A stretch of 64,000 nt of DNA from Haliclona indistincta. Taxonomy: Eukaryota; Porifera; Demospongiae; Haplosclerida; Chalinidae. Location of the stretch: assembly GCA_964017065.1 (NCBI GenBank), contig OZ024783.1, forward strand, positions 7,542,391 through 7,606,390. Reading direction: 5' to 3'. Made by a program: the position numbers and the translations under genes. This document shows, piece by piece, positions 10,698 to 22,299 of the stretch. Numbering within the stretch: the stretch's first letter is position 1; each line of letters begins with the position of its first letter. The notes beneath the pieces were generated by a model. That model was not told the DNA's origin, did not search any database, and saw only the letters and a list, made by a program, of their open reading frames with translations.

Positions 10698-11667
10698 GAT
10701 GCTGCTTTTGCTACTACAAAGACTTGGCCCATCTCATCTCAGCACTCAACACTCTACAAAGCTTTTGGCAATGGCAACCTCACCACTCCCACTAATCACA
10801 TCACACTGCACTAAATTAGAGATACTCGGTTGTAACCTTATGAATAATGCTGTACTGTCTACATTTCTAAGCAACATGGAAACATTGCTGGGTAAAAATG
10901 TTGCTGAAAAGCATTTCTGGTAATAAAAATAATTTGTAAGCGTTACTGAAGACTCTGTCACTAAAATGCACAATCCTTTTACATGCAACAGATGTTAACA
11001 CTGCTTCATCATTATAAAACAGCTATTGTGACCAACCTTGAGCTGTGACCAACCTACTGGTTGAATTGTGATTGGCTTCTGATTGCATAACTATTGCTTT
11101 GTGATTGCTGTACAGAAAGGTATAATAGCTGCAGTTTACTGTGTATGTCATTATTTTCTTTTCTCTACTCCTTAGATCTCACTAGTATAATTATGTAAAA
11201 TAATCCTTGCCATTATTGAAGACCATGTCAGATTTAATTTCTCTCACATGAGGTGCAAAATTAAGCATGATAAACTTTAATTTGTGAACTTCGTAATAAT
11301 TTTATAAGTTGTCAGCCACTAACATAGTGTTCAACTAGTAACAGCAGACTTTCATTACTGCTTGTGTATTTCAGTTCAGCGTATTTAGTCAGACAGGCAT
11401 GTATGCATAACATTCCACCGAGGCATAAGCACCTTCCGTGCCTAGGTTACACATGCAGACTGCAAACAGACTAACATAATTGCTTGACTTTCAAGTACCC
11501 ATGTGGCCAAGCCAATTATTATAGAGAAAATAAGAGCATGGTAAGGAAACCCACAGTTTATACTATTGGCAATACACATCTTATGAATACTGGCAACACA
11601 CACTTTAATGATTTATTGTGCACATGCGCAAACTAACACACATATTCAAGTGGATAAACTTTGCATT
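10698..11667. other. Inter-unit DNA and 5' flank of Ig receptor copy 2
   Basis: 10690-11040 matches other array units. 11040-11440 departs from them and contains a dispersed repeat (TTCTGATTGCATAACT, CATTCCACCGAGGCAT) that also occurs at 28085-28240. From 11490 the flank of Ig copy 2 begins. No exon recognised. Confidence 0.55.
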
Positions 11668-12658
11668 ATGAAGCCGCTAGAGAAACTGATTGTCTGCCTG
11701 CTTGTTAGCAACACTGTTGCTCAGGAAAGCGGTGAAAGTGAGCAAACTACCTAGCATAACTATCAATCATGACTGTAACACTTTCAGGCTGCCCAGGTGG
11801 TATACAGTTCATAAATCAGCCTCCTACTGAACTGAACTGTGATCCCATGGGACACCTTATTGTTCTAATATGTACGATCCAACAGGACAATGGTTTTAGC
11901 AATGTGACCTGGTACTGGTCTCGCTGTGATCAAGATGCTGGTGTCAATGGGACAGCTATTCTACCAGAAGACAGAACTGATGCTTATGGAATACAACAGA
12001 CACATGCTATGGGGTTCAGTAACTTGACAAGTTCTTTATTGGTTCTCCAAGTTTCAAATACTACCCTGGGCTACTACTGGTGTGAGGTCAATAGTGCCTC
12101 TTCGAGACCTTCTGTTATATCCCCTGTGCTACAACGACCAATACATCACTACCTGTGTGTACTCTCACTTCAAATTCTAACCAAAACTTTAATAATCAAA
12201 ACACTGGTCCAGAATGTGCTGCTAGGGGCTCACCCATTATCCACCCTCGTGTACAACTACCATCATTTTGCCCTTCAGTAAGAGCACCTATGCATGCATG
12301 CATCATACCTATACTTTTATCTCCAGGAAAATATACAGATTGATCCTCCTACGCATCTGAGTACGCCCAATGGAACAAACCCAACAGATGGTTCCACAGA
12401 GCCAGATACACCAACAACATCTAGTAACAACATGATATTCGGTGCTACACTTACACAAACACAAATAATAGCAGCCCTAGCAGCATTTGGTGCTCTCATT
12501 GTTCTTCTGGTGATGGTGATACTGATACTGTGTGTCTGCCTGTGCTGTAAGAGCATAAGGTTTGTGATAATAATAGCGCTACTATGATAATGGATGTTTT
12601 ACACCCATGTAGAACCAAGAAGAGTGTGTCAGAGCTAGAGATGAATCAGAGGGCCTAG
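11668..12658 (+). pseudogene. Ig receptor copy 2, one-base frameshift
   Basis: Exon 1 is 11668-11737 (signal peptide MKPLEKLIVCLLV...). The Ig exon starts at 11788 and keeps both cysteines and the tryptophan. At about 12139 one base is missing relative to copies 1 and 4 (CTACAACGACC versus CTACAACCAACC). The frame then ends at 12281, before the transmembrane segment. Downstream, in the original frame, the stalk, a copy-specific intron (12278-12326), a Ser/Thr-rich insert (DPPTHLSTPNG...), the transmembrane helix (to 12559) and tail exon (12613-12658) are all preserved. It is either a recent pseudogene or encodes a secreted Ig protein; the sequence alone cannot decide. Confidence 0.75.
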
Positions 12659-13095
12659 CTAGCAGCTACAGCCATACCTGACACAGATCATAAATTCGCA
12701 CATTAAGTTATACACTGTTCCCCAAGCTGTTTGTGAATATCTAATTCTGTTCACACAAACAACAGGATACAATGTGCATTTGGCAGCTAGTTTACATTAG
12801 CAACAACTACTACTCTATCACTCCTCTTGCTGGGTAGTGATAGTATTATATGCATCTGGGTCAGTTCAAGTGAAGGTGACCCCACTTTATAACAATCACA
12901 GACTGGCCCCATGCATATAACTCTCCAGAGAATAAAAGGAGAAATGTGCAAAAATAATGTGAACATGATATACACTGCACTTATACACATATAGGAGTCA
13001 CTGACGAAGGTTAACATAATCTACCAGGATTGTCGTAGCTTTGTCCAGTAGTTGGTGTTTATTGTGGGTTTGTGAGGTAGCAGAGGAAGCTAACT
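12659..13095. other. 3' flank of copy 2 with truncated FAAP100 exon copy
   Basis: Matches the 3' flank of the other Ig copies. At about 13010-13095 lies part of the minus-strand FAAP100 last exon, which breaks off abruptly into Ig-gene sequence. No other gene seen. Confidence 0.6.
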
Positions 13096-13545
13096 GGTGT
13101 GAAGCAATAGTGCATCTTCAAGACCTTCTGTTATAACCCCTGTGCTACAACCAACCAATACATCACTACCTGTGTGTACTGCCTTTTCAATCAATGTGAA
13201 CCAAAACTTCAGGTCTGGTCCAGAGTGTGCTACCGAAGACTCAACCATTGTCTACCCTCGTGTACCACTACCATCATTTTGTCCTTCAGTACAAAACCCA
13301 ACAGATGATGACACCATAGTATTCGGTGTTACATTTACTCGTATACAAACAATAGTTCTATTAGCAGCGTTTGGTGTTCTCATCGTTCTTCTGGTACTGG
13401 TGATAGTGATACTGTGTGTTTGCCTGTGCTGTAAGAGCATAAGGTTTGTGATAATAATAGCGCTACTACGTATAATTGAATGCTTTTCACCCATGTAGAA
13501 CCAAGAAGAGTGTCACAGTTAGAGATGATGCAGAGGGCCTAGCCA
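13096..13545 (+). pseudogene. Ig receptor copy 3, 5'-truncated
   Basis: The copy starts in the middle of the Ig exon (TGGTGTGAAGCAATAGTGC corresponds to the second Ig cysteine region). It keeps the stalk, transmembrane segment and the tail exon after the AG at about 13497. Signal peptide and most of the Ig domain are missing. The break joins directly to FAAP100 last-exon sequence, so it arose by an illegitimate junction within the tandem array. Confidence 0.8.
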
Positions 13546-13596
13546 GCAGCTACAGGCAAACTTGGCACTGATCATAAATTCGCACATTATGCTATA

Positions 13597-13749
13597 CAGC
13601 GGTTTTATTACATCTTGCACGCGTAGAGCGTGAAGCATAGAGCGTGAACCGTGTTCAATCTGAATCACGCAATGTAATAAACCTTCCAAATAAGGCACGG
13701 ATCACGCTTTACGCTTTTTTGGCTGTTGCAAGGAGTAATAAAACCGCTG
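13597..13749. mobile_element. Mariner-type MITE, 153 bp, TA-flanked
   Basis: Ends are CAGCGGTTTTATTAC on the left and the same 15 bases as reverse complement on the right, flanked by TA (13595-13596 and 13750-13751). The paralogous flank of copy 4 at 17868 reads GCTATAGACTG, the empty site. Related to the 9991 element by the CAGCGGTTTT terminus. Confidence 0.95.
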
Positions 13750-13751
13750 TA

Positions 13752-14786
13752 GACTGTTCCCTAACCTGTTTGTGAATATAAATTTCCCCAATAACTATTC
13801 AGACTCATCTTGGCAGCTAGATTACATTAGCAACAACAACTACTACTCAAGAACTCCTCCTGGTGGGTAGCAATAGTGTTACATGCACTGCAGTGAAGGG
13901 TGCATGACCCCACTTTAAAATATCATAGTACACTATGGCGAAGTATTCGAAACTAGGCTCAGAAAACAAAAGAGTGTATAGTCTATGATGCGAAGTGTAA
14001 CAACCACGTACGCTGGAACGGCCCCATACAATATCACTCTCCAGAGAATAAATGTGGAAAAATAAATCGAACATGATATACACTGCACTTATACACATAT
14101 AATTTTAAATGAAGTCACTGACAAAGGTTAACATAATCTACCAGGATTGTTGTAGCTTTGTCCAGTAGTTGGTGTTTATTGTGGGTTGGTGGGGTAGCCA
14201 TGGAAGCCAACCTGCTCTGAAGATCAGTCAATGAACTGAGAAGACACTGTTTGGGGAAGTGAGGGAGTGTGTGCCAGACACCAAAATTCATAATGAATGA
14301 AAGCAATTGGAAGTAACCATGTACAGGGTATCAAAAAATTAGTATCTTCACATCCCCAACCAAGCATATAGTCTATTAGGAGCCCATCGAGACAACATGC
14401 ACAAAGGAGCATGCAACTCTGTATATAGTGAATTCCAAACATGGCTGCCCATTCTATTTTTAGCGATTCCCTATATGGTCATGTACACGGAATGCATGCG
14501 TAGTCAGCTGAGAGACACCAGTACAGTAGTAAACTCGATGGCGCATATCAACGATCGATCACACGCACTTGTGGCTAGCTAACGTTTCGCAACTCGCTTG
14601 GGAAACTCTTAGAGCACCTCGTCTATTACGCCGTCACAAGAATGTTCCATGTTATAGTACAGTGTGTTGGATCACGATGTGTACACCCAGTTTCTCTGGG
14701 GTTAATCATAACTTTATTCCATAAAAGGAATCTCTATTTTTAAACTTGTCAGCCATGTTTGGAATTCACCGTATGTACTAACATAC
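13752..14786. other. 3' flank of copy 3 with FAAP100 last-exon duplicate
   Basis: Paralogous to 8900-9960 and 17880-18910. It contains a second complete minus-strand copy of the FAAP100 last exon (about 14115-14246). No independent gene. Confidence 0.65.
14115..14246 (-). pseudogene. Duplicated last exon of FAAP100 (unit 3)
   Basis: Minus-strand block matching exon 4 of FAAP100 with the same stop codon (NLCQ-stop). It is carried by the tandem duplication and separated from the intact gene by Ig copy 4. Confidence 0.65.
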
Positions 14787-15349
14787 CGTATAGCCGGTTA
14801 TTTTCAATGGTCAAATATTTCGTTACTAATATTTTAGATTGGATCTAATTTTCGATATGTACTCGGCATTCGAAAATAAAATAAAATCCTGGCTAAAATT
14901 TATTGCCCGTCATCTGAACTCAATGGCGTCGAAATGTTGGAGAGCTGTGTAGTCGTTAAACCATGCCAGCCACGTTTTATGATTGTTAAATGGAACCACT
15001 GAGTAGAAGCATAGATGGTAGAAGAGAAGTTGCTGTACCGCGGTGTCTGCCTTGCGCTAAGTTATCGTGCGAGTAGTCTCTCGTGCTCCGCGTGCAGCCA
15101 GTGTGCATGACCCACAGACATTTCTCAGTCTAACAGAGGCGCTTGGCGTCTTTACTGCTATCGCGGCATCAAGCTACCCGCTGCTACCGTCAGATTCTGG
15201 TAAGAAGCCACGATCTGTTCGCATGTGCTTGCACGAGAAAAATTTCGGTCTTCAAAATTTTTAGTATGGTTCAAATTTTGGTGGATTTAATTTTCGAACT
15301 ACAGTATGTGATCGAAAATAAAATCCCGTCGAAAATAACCGGCTATACG
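14787..15349. mobile_element. 563-bp inverted-repeat transposon
   Basis: Termini are CGTATAGCCGGTTATTTTC (14787-14805) and its exact reverse complement (15331-15349). The paralogous units at 9945 and 18910 lack the whole block. The flanks read ACTAACATAC and TTAATACGG, compatible with an imperfect 7-8-bp target duplication, but the superfamily is not clear. No recognisable protein; internal TCGAAAATAAAATCC repeats lie near both ends. Confidence 0.9.
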
Positions 15350-15990
15350 TTAATACGGAAATGAATGCTCCCTCGCCGGCTCAATATGCTCCTGAGTCTA
15401 TCTAAAGGTCAAACAATACACTAGCAACATAGATAAAAACCAACAAAGCAACATTGTTTGCAAGCGTTTCTACAAAGCGTTTCTCAAGAGAGAGTTGATT
15501 TTTAAAAATGCGATGTCATCACGTGACAACTATCTTACAATCAGATCTCCTTGGTCACGTACATGTGTGGCGGGTTTACAAGATGCGGCTTTTGCTGCTA
15601 CAAAGACTCAGCCCATCTCATCCCAGCTCTCTACAAAGCTTTTGGCAATGGCAACCTCACCACTCCCACAAATCACATGACGCTGCACTAAATTAGAGAA
15701 CCTATAACCTTATGAAAAATGCTGTACTGTCTACATTTCTAAACAACATGGAAATAAAAATTATTGTTGGGCAACATTGTTGCTGAAGCCATTTCTGGTA
15801 ACAAAAATAATTTCTAAGTGTTACTGAAGACTCTGTCACTAAAATGCACAATCCTTTTACATGCATCAGAGGTTGACACTGCTTCACCCATATTATAAAA
15901 CAGCTATTGTGACCAACCTTGAGTTGTTGTTGAGTCTCAAAATTGCAAGTACTGTGACCAGTTTTAAAAGGCTTCTACATGATATAAAGA
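15350..15990. other. Inter-unit DNA of the Ig array
   Basis: Paralogous to 10178-11030 (minus the hAT element) and 18950-19560. No gene recognised. Confidence 0.6.
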
Positions 15991-16236
15991 GAGTGTTAAC
16001 ACAACATATAAGAACAATGAATTTATTTTACCTGTAAGTTACGGTGTATAGCTTCACACAAATGTATCATCAGTGACTGAGATGTGGTCCGTATTGTGAG
16101 TTCAGCTTGTGGTCCATTCTCAGATTGACAAGTCTGTTGTATTTTAAAGGCAACTAAAGTGCCGTCACAACTGATGGCTTTTAGCTCAGAAGAATTATCA
16201 AGACTAGAAGCAGTGATGCTAGAAACAATCTCTTAG
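15991..16236 (-). pseudogene. Duplicated 3' part of FAAP100 exon 3
   Basis: About 220 bp match the 3' end of the large FAAP100 exon at 19594-19805, including the splice donor/stop region (CTTACAGGTAAAATAAA) and the SDGTLV-type coding stretch read on the minus strand. It breaks off at about 16236 where the intact gene continues. It fixes one endpoint of the tandem duplication inside FAAP100. Confidence 0.85.
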
Positions 16237-16239
16237 GCA

Positions 16240-16955
16240 GTGCAGATCGAGTGATAAGCAACAGGAATCAGTACACGGTAATTAGTTCTGAGTACACGGT
16301 AATTAGTTCTACACTCGGCTCTGAGCATTCAACACATACAAATTGACATGCAAGTGCAATGGATCAGCCAATCCCAATATGCGTTGGTAGAGACAGCCGT
16401 TGAACAAAATGCATATTTTGAGTCACAAAGGGTGACCACAAAGTATCAATAACGAATTCTCTTAATGGACACCAATAGCAGACACCTCCATATTCTCGCT
16501 AGGGATCACCATAATTATATGCGTTCACTAAGTCTTGTCATTTGGCTACACCCACTACTGTCATGCTGTAATCAGCGGGTCAGCTAATAGAATAGGTACA
16601 GCCATAGCACATGACAAAAAAATTCTCTAACCTTGAAACCATCTTTTGAAGAATAAAAATTTCATAACCAAGCAGTGGAGAGATAAAATTGTGGCAATCA
16701 TTGAGTAGTAAGGCAGTAAACAGCCACATTTTAGTTACACATGCAGACATGGAAACAGCAGAACCTAATTGCTTGACTTTCAAGTACCCATGTGGCCAAG
16801 CAAATTATTATAGAGAAACAAGAGCATGGTAAGGAAACCCACAGTTTATACTGTTGACAATACACATCTTATGAATACTGGCAACACACACTACAATGAT
16901 TTATTGTGCACATGCGCAAACTAACACACATGTTCAAGTGAATGAACTTTGCATT
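16240..16955. other. 5' flank of Ig receptor copy 4
   Basis: 16240-16555 shows no gene. From 16555 it is paralogous to 7582-7978 and ends in the conserved pre-ATG block TTGTGCACATGCGC. A 20-bp direct repeat based on ACACGGTAATTAGTTCT occurs at 16270-16310. Confidence 0.55.
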
Positions 16956-17819
16956 ATGAAGACACTAGTGAAACTGATTGTCTGCCTGCTTGTTAGCAGC
17001 ACTGTTGCTCAGGAAAGTGGTGAAAGTGAGCAAACTATCTAGCCTGCTTATCAATCATGACTGTAACACTTTCAGGCTGTCCAGGTGGTATACAGTACAT
17101 ACATCAGCCTCATACTGAACTGAACTGTAATCCCATGGGAAACTTCATTGGTCTACTATGTACAATCCAACAGGCAAATGGTTTTGCCAATAATGTGACC
17201 TGGTACTGGTCTCGCTGTGATCAAGATGCTGGTGTTAATGGTACAGCTATTCTACCAGAAGACAGAACCGATGCTTATGGAATACAACAGTCACATGCTT
17301 CATTCAGTATTAACATCACCAGTTCTGCTTTGGCTTTCCAAGTCACAAATACTACCCTGGGCTACTACTGGTGTGAGGTCAATAGTTCATCTTCGAGACC
17401 TTCTATTATAGCCCATGTGCTACAACCAACCAATACATCACTACCTGTGTGTACTGGCTTACCATTCAATATGAACCAAAACCTCAGGCCTGATCCAGAG
17501 TGTGCTGACGAAGACTCACCCACTGTCTACCCTCGTGTACCACTACCATCATTTTGTCCTTCAGTACAAAACCCAACAGATGATGACACCATAGTATTCG
17601 GTGCTACATTTACTCGTATACAAACAATAGTTCTATTAGCAGCGATTGGTGCTGTCATTGTTCTTCTGGTGCTGGTGATACTGATACTGTGTGTTTGCCT
17701 GTGCTGTAAGAGCAGAAGGTTTGTGATAATAATAGCGCTACTACTTATAATTGAATGTTTTTCACCCATGCAGAACCAAGAAGAGAGTGTCACAGCTAGA
17801 GATGATGCAGAGGGCCTAG
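16956..17819 (+). CDS. Single-Ig-domain type I membrane receptor, copy 4
   Basis: Exons 16956-17025, 17076-17718 and 17774-17819. The architecture is that of copy 1: signal peptide, Ig V-like domain (Cys in LLCTIQQ, WYWSRC, YYWCEV), N-glycosylation sites, Pro/Ser stalk, one transmembrane helix and a basic tail (TKKRVSQLEMMQRA after splicing). It differs from copy 1 in one notable way: the last acceptor is CAG instead of TAG, so the 55-nt last intron is open. If retained, the frame continues to 17842 and ends SSYRQT. This may be alternative tail choice or chance. It is the most intact array member alongside copy 1; the FAAP100 last exon lies just downstream on the other strand. Confidence 0.82.
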
Positions 17820-18243
17820 CTAGCAGCTACAGGCAAACTTGACACTGATCATAAATTCGCACATTATGCTATAGACTGTTCCCCTATCTGTTTGTGAATA
17901 TCAATTTCCCCAATAAAAGTAATACTATCCACCTGCTATCCACACACATCTGGCAGCTAGTTTACATTAGCAACAACAACTACTACTCAAGAACTCCTCC
18001 TGCTGGGTAGCAATAGTGCTACATGCACTGCAGTGAAGGGTGCATGACTCCCCACTTTAAGTACACTATGGTGAAGTATTCGAAACTATGCTCAGAAAAA
18101 AAAGAGTGTATAGTCTATGATGCGAAGTGTAACAACCATGTACGCTGGTACAGCCCCATGCAGGATCACTCTCCAGAGAATAATGTGCAAAAAAATAATA
18201 ATTCGAACATGATATACACTGCACTTATACACATAATATGAAG
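17820..18243. other. Spacer between Ig copy 4 and FAAP100
   Basis: Convergent intergenic spacer, the paralogue of 8840-9283. It probably holds the 3' UTRs of both genes. No additional gene. Confidence 0.5.
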
Positions 18244-21200
18244 TCACTGACAAAGGTTGAAATAATCTACCAGGATTGTGGTAGCTTTGTCCAGTAGTTG
18301 GTGTTTATTGTGGGTTTGTGAGGTAGCAGAGGAAGCTAACCTGCTCTGGAGATCAGTCAATGAACTGAGAAGACACTGTTTGGAGAAGTGAGGGAGTGTG
18401 TGCCAGACACCAAAATTCATAATGAATGAAAGCAATTGGAAGTAACCATGTACTGGGTATCAAAAAATTAGTAACTTCACATCCACAATCAAGCATGATT
18501 ATAGTCTATTAGGAGCCCATCGAGACACTATGTGCAAAGGAACATGCAACTCTGTATACGGCGAAATCAAAACATGGCTGCCCATTCTATTTTTAGCGAT
18601 TCCTTATAATAATTATGGTCATGTACACGGAACGCATGCGTAGTCAGCTGAGAGACACTAGTACAGCGGTAAACTCGATAGCGCATATCAACAATCGATC
18701 ACATGCACTTGTGGCTAGCTAACGTTGCGCTACTTGCTTAGAAAACTCTTGGAGTGCCTCATCTATTACACCGTCACAGGAAAGTTTCATGTTACAGTAC
18801 AGAGTGTTGGATCACAATGTGTACACCCAGTTTCTCAGGGGTTGATCGTAAGTTTATTCCATAAAAGGAATCGCTATTTTAAAACTTGTCAGCCATGTTT
18901 GGATTCGCCGTATGTACTAACATAATGCGGATATGCATGCTCCCTCGCCGGCTTAATATGCTCCTGAGTCTATCTAAAGGTCAAACAACACACTAGCAAC
19001 ATAGATAAAAACCAACATTGTTTGCAAGTGTCTCTACAAAACGTTTTTCAAGAGAGTTGATTTAAAATTCAATGTCATCACGTGACAACTATCATATCTC
19101 CTTGGTCATGTGGTCAGTTATGTACATGTGTGGCGGGTTTACAAGATGCGGCTTTTGCTGCTACAAAGACTCAGCCCATCTCATCTCAGCTCTCTACAAA
19201 GCTTTTGGCAATGGGAAATTGGGAACCTCACCACTCACACTAATCACATGACGCTGCACTAAATAAGAGATACTCGGTGGTTGCAACCTTATGAAAAATG
19301 CTATACGGTCTACATTTTTAAACAACATGGACATTGCTAGGCAACATTGTTCCCGAAAGCCATTTCTGGTAACAAAAATAATTTCTAAGTGTTACTGAAC
19401 ACTCTGGCGCTAAAATGCACAATCCTTTTACATGTAACAGATGTTGACACTGCTTCACCCATATTATAGAACAGCTATTGTGACCAACCTTGAGTTGTTG
19501 TTGTGTCTCAAAATTACAAGTACTGTGACCGGTTTCAAAAGTCTTCTACGCAAGAAAGAGAGTATTAACACAACACACATAAGAACAATGAATTTATTTT
19601 ACCTGTAAGTTTAGGTGTATAGCTTCACACAGATGTATCATCAGTGACTGAGATGCTGTCCGTATTGTGAGTTCAGCTTGTGGTCCATTCTCAGATTGAC
19701 TGGTCTCTATTTTAAAGGCAACTAGAGTGCCGTCACAACTGATAGCTTTTAGCTCAGAAGAATTATCAAGACTAGAAGAGGTGATGCTAGAAACGAGTGA
19801 ATTTGTTTGCGGGTGGAGATTTCGAAATAAAACGGAACGCATAACTCTAACGGCGTCAACATTGCCTTCGTGTAAAAAGATAGATTGAATATACTGTGAG
19901 CTGATTATGATGGTTGAGGTGTGTAGATATCCAGAGGAAGTAGAAATTGGGGCTGAGTGAGTGAGCCTGGAATCTTCACGAAGTGTAATAGTGGTTGAAG
20001 CAGTTGCTTGTGGTCGTAGAAAGTCTAGAGAAGTCAGAGTTGAAGACTTAATAGCTACAGCTATGCTGCTTGTATCGTTTTTGCTGCTCAACACTTCTGG
20101 TAAAGAAGGACAATAGTGTAGCAAGCAGCGAACAGAAAGAGGCGTGTGAAGAACAGGAGAACAAAGCTGTTTTACAGTGATCGGCTGTTGAGGGGTCAGA
20201 CCAGCAAGAGACATAGAGGAGGATATAGAAGTGGGTGGAGTGGAAGATTGTGTAAGACTGTCTCGAGAATTTGTGGGTGTGGTCTGGATCAATAATGTCC
20301 AGTTTGAAGAAAGCGGAGTGGACCCAGAGTAGGTCAAGTTAAGTACAATCGAAGCTCGGCTCTCGGACAAGCTAATTTGCTCCGAACAACCGCTCACCTC
20401 ACAACGAAAGGGGCAAGAAGTTGATCGACTAACAACTGAACAAAGAAGAGACAGGTTCTGCCCGAACTGTTCAATAAGTCTGTCTATTTCAGACATTTCT
20501 TCTTGGACGTGTTTCAACTGGGCCGAGCTTGCTTCAATTTTTCGACAAGTAAGAGCCATATTCTCACCAACCTGGGCGGCACTGGTTGTCTCTTTACTGA
20601 AAGCATCAAGAGAAGTACTGACAAAGAACTCAAGTAATTTTCCACTCGCAGTCAAACCGAGCACCGTCAAGTTATGATCGTCATTTGGTTGAGAGGAGGA
20701 CAAAAGATAAAGCGGTGAATTTAGGACAGTGATCGGTGAGTAGAAAGCTTCGAACAGTGACGAAGATGATGCTTGTGTATCTGTTTTAGATAGGCACTGT
20801 GGTTTCAAGCAGATCAATGAGATTTTGTCAGCTGTGCTAAAAAGGAACCCAAAATCGTTGATAAAAAGAGAGGACAGAATTGGACCGTGGAGATAAAATT
20901 CCTGAAAGTCGAGTCCGTGTTTGTTATTCGAAGCAGGTGAGCACAAGACAAACTTTCCTTTAGCTCCTACGAAAAGGAGCGAGTCAACACTACGATCGGG
21001 ACGAGACTTAAAAGGATGTATGCTAACAACAGGCTGTTCCATTGAATAGAGCACTCGATGAGAATTATTTTGAACCTGACCGCAGAATTCACTGAAATAA
21101 CCAGTTGGGCACTTCAAGTTACAAGCGTGAAGAGTTCCAGAGATGGGAGAAGCATAGAAAAGAGCAGAGCTATTGCTGAAAGAAGCACCATGACCAAAAA

Positions 21201-22299
21201 CAGCAGAGGAGAAATCAGCAGACAGCTGACAAGTTGAAGACGACAGAGAAGTAAAGTCACTTTGAGCTACGAGAGCTGGAATGAACGCTGGTAGAGACAT
21301 TCCTGTCCCCTCATTACAAGTCACCTCCATTACGACAGCTGGATCGATAGCAAAATTGCACGAGCTGTGTCCACCAGTCATAGTTTGAATTTTACGAATG
21401 ACGAGCGTTGTGCTTCCGGACTTGTGTCTCTTCAAGATGATCAAAAGACTTTTATGCAGTACCGCAGAGAGAGGAAGGTGGGGTGAGATCGAGGTAAGAG
21501 TTGTAGAAAAATTTGCGCCATCTAGTGAGCCAGCACATGGTAGGTCATCTTGACTAGAGTCATCAGGCTGTGTGTCAGAAAGCAGAGAAGCGAAAATATC
21601 GAGGTCTTTCTTTGCCCTCTTTGCCGCTGGTGGATGCTCATCATCAGTAGAAGATGTCAGACTGTAAAACAAGAAATAAACAAAAATTAATAATTCAGTA
21701 CAAAATGCTTGTATATACTATAATATATTATATAAAACAGTTATGTAATTTATTGGGAAATAGTAAACCAGAAAAGTGCAACATTTTATTCACTCTTGAA
21801 ATTCTGATAATTATTATAATTTTTTTACAATGTCCAAATAAAGGTGTGGTCAGTATGGGTTTACCTTTGTAGAATTCTGTCTGTATCAAGGTACAACACT
21901 GCTCCAGAAGAAACTCCCACAATACACACAGCTCCATGGTGACCGGGATAGACGCTAGTCGACAGACATACCACACTGCTAGGAAAACGTACACTCGCCT
22001 GAAGACAAAAATAAAACGGGTCGTAATTTAAACACCCACGTGGTCCTGAGTAGTACGGTGCTTACGACTCTTATTCCAGACTCTTGATCCAGGATCACGT
22101 ACAGTAATGGTGTTCCTGTCGATAACAGACTCACATTGGTAGAGAGACTGGCGAAACGAGGCCTTTCAGAAACGACTGAAAGTTCAGCTAACAGCCCGCG
22201 TGGACTGGACATCACGTGATTACGTAAGTAGGAATCACGGGGGCTGTAAAACAGGGTGGAGCTAGTTAGGCAGCAGCGATCGCTCCTGGGGTAGTCCAT
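18244..22299 (-). CDS. FAAP100: FAAP100, Fanconi anaemia core-complex subunit
   Basis: Four minus-strand exons: 22299-22066, 21998-21865, 21661-19603 and (proposed) 18375-18244, joining in frame to 852 residues; human FAAP100 is about 880. FAAP100 with FANCB and FANCL forms the catalytic module that ubiquitinates FANCD2-FANCI in interstrand cross-link repair. The N-terminal half has beta-propeller-like strands (LYVILDQESGIRV, ASVRFPSSVV, LLFVGAKGKFV, HGPILSSLF, DKISLICL, VLGLTASGKLLEF). A coiled coil follows near LKHVQEEMSEIDRLIEQF, then a segment with NWTLLIQ, matching the order of blocks in human FAAP100. If the exon-3 donor were not used the protein would stop two residues later (VK). The use of exon 4 is inferred from matching phase, a pyrimidine-rich acceptor and helical similarity (LLSSLTDLQSRL) to the family's C terminus. 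The 1.2-kb last intron is array DNA. Confidence 0.85.

Noticed and set aside
10746..10988. 80-residue minus-strand frame (KCFSATFLPSNVSMLLRN...)
   Set aside because: Considered as an extra FAAP100 exon, but the paralogous stretches at 15740 and 19330 contain stops and indels, so it is not under coding constraint.
22253..22272. GGGTGGAGCTAGTTAG shared with 37020
   Set aside because: A 16-bp match is expected about once by chance in a window of this size, and the surrounding sequences do not align.
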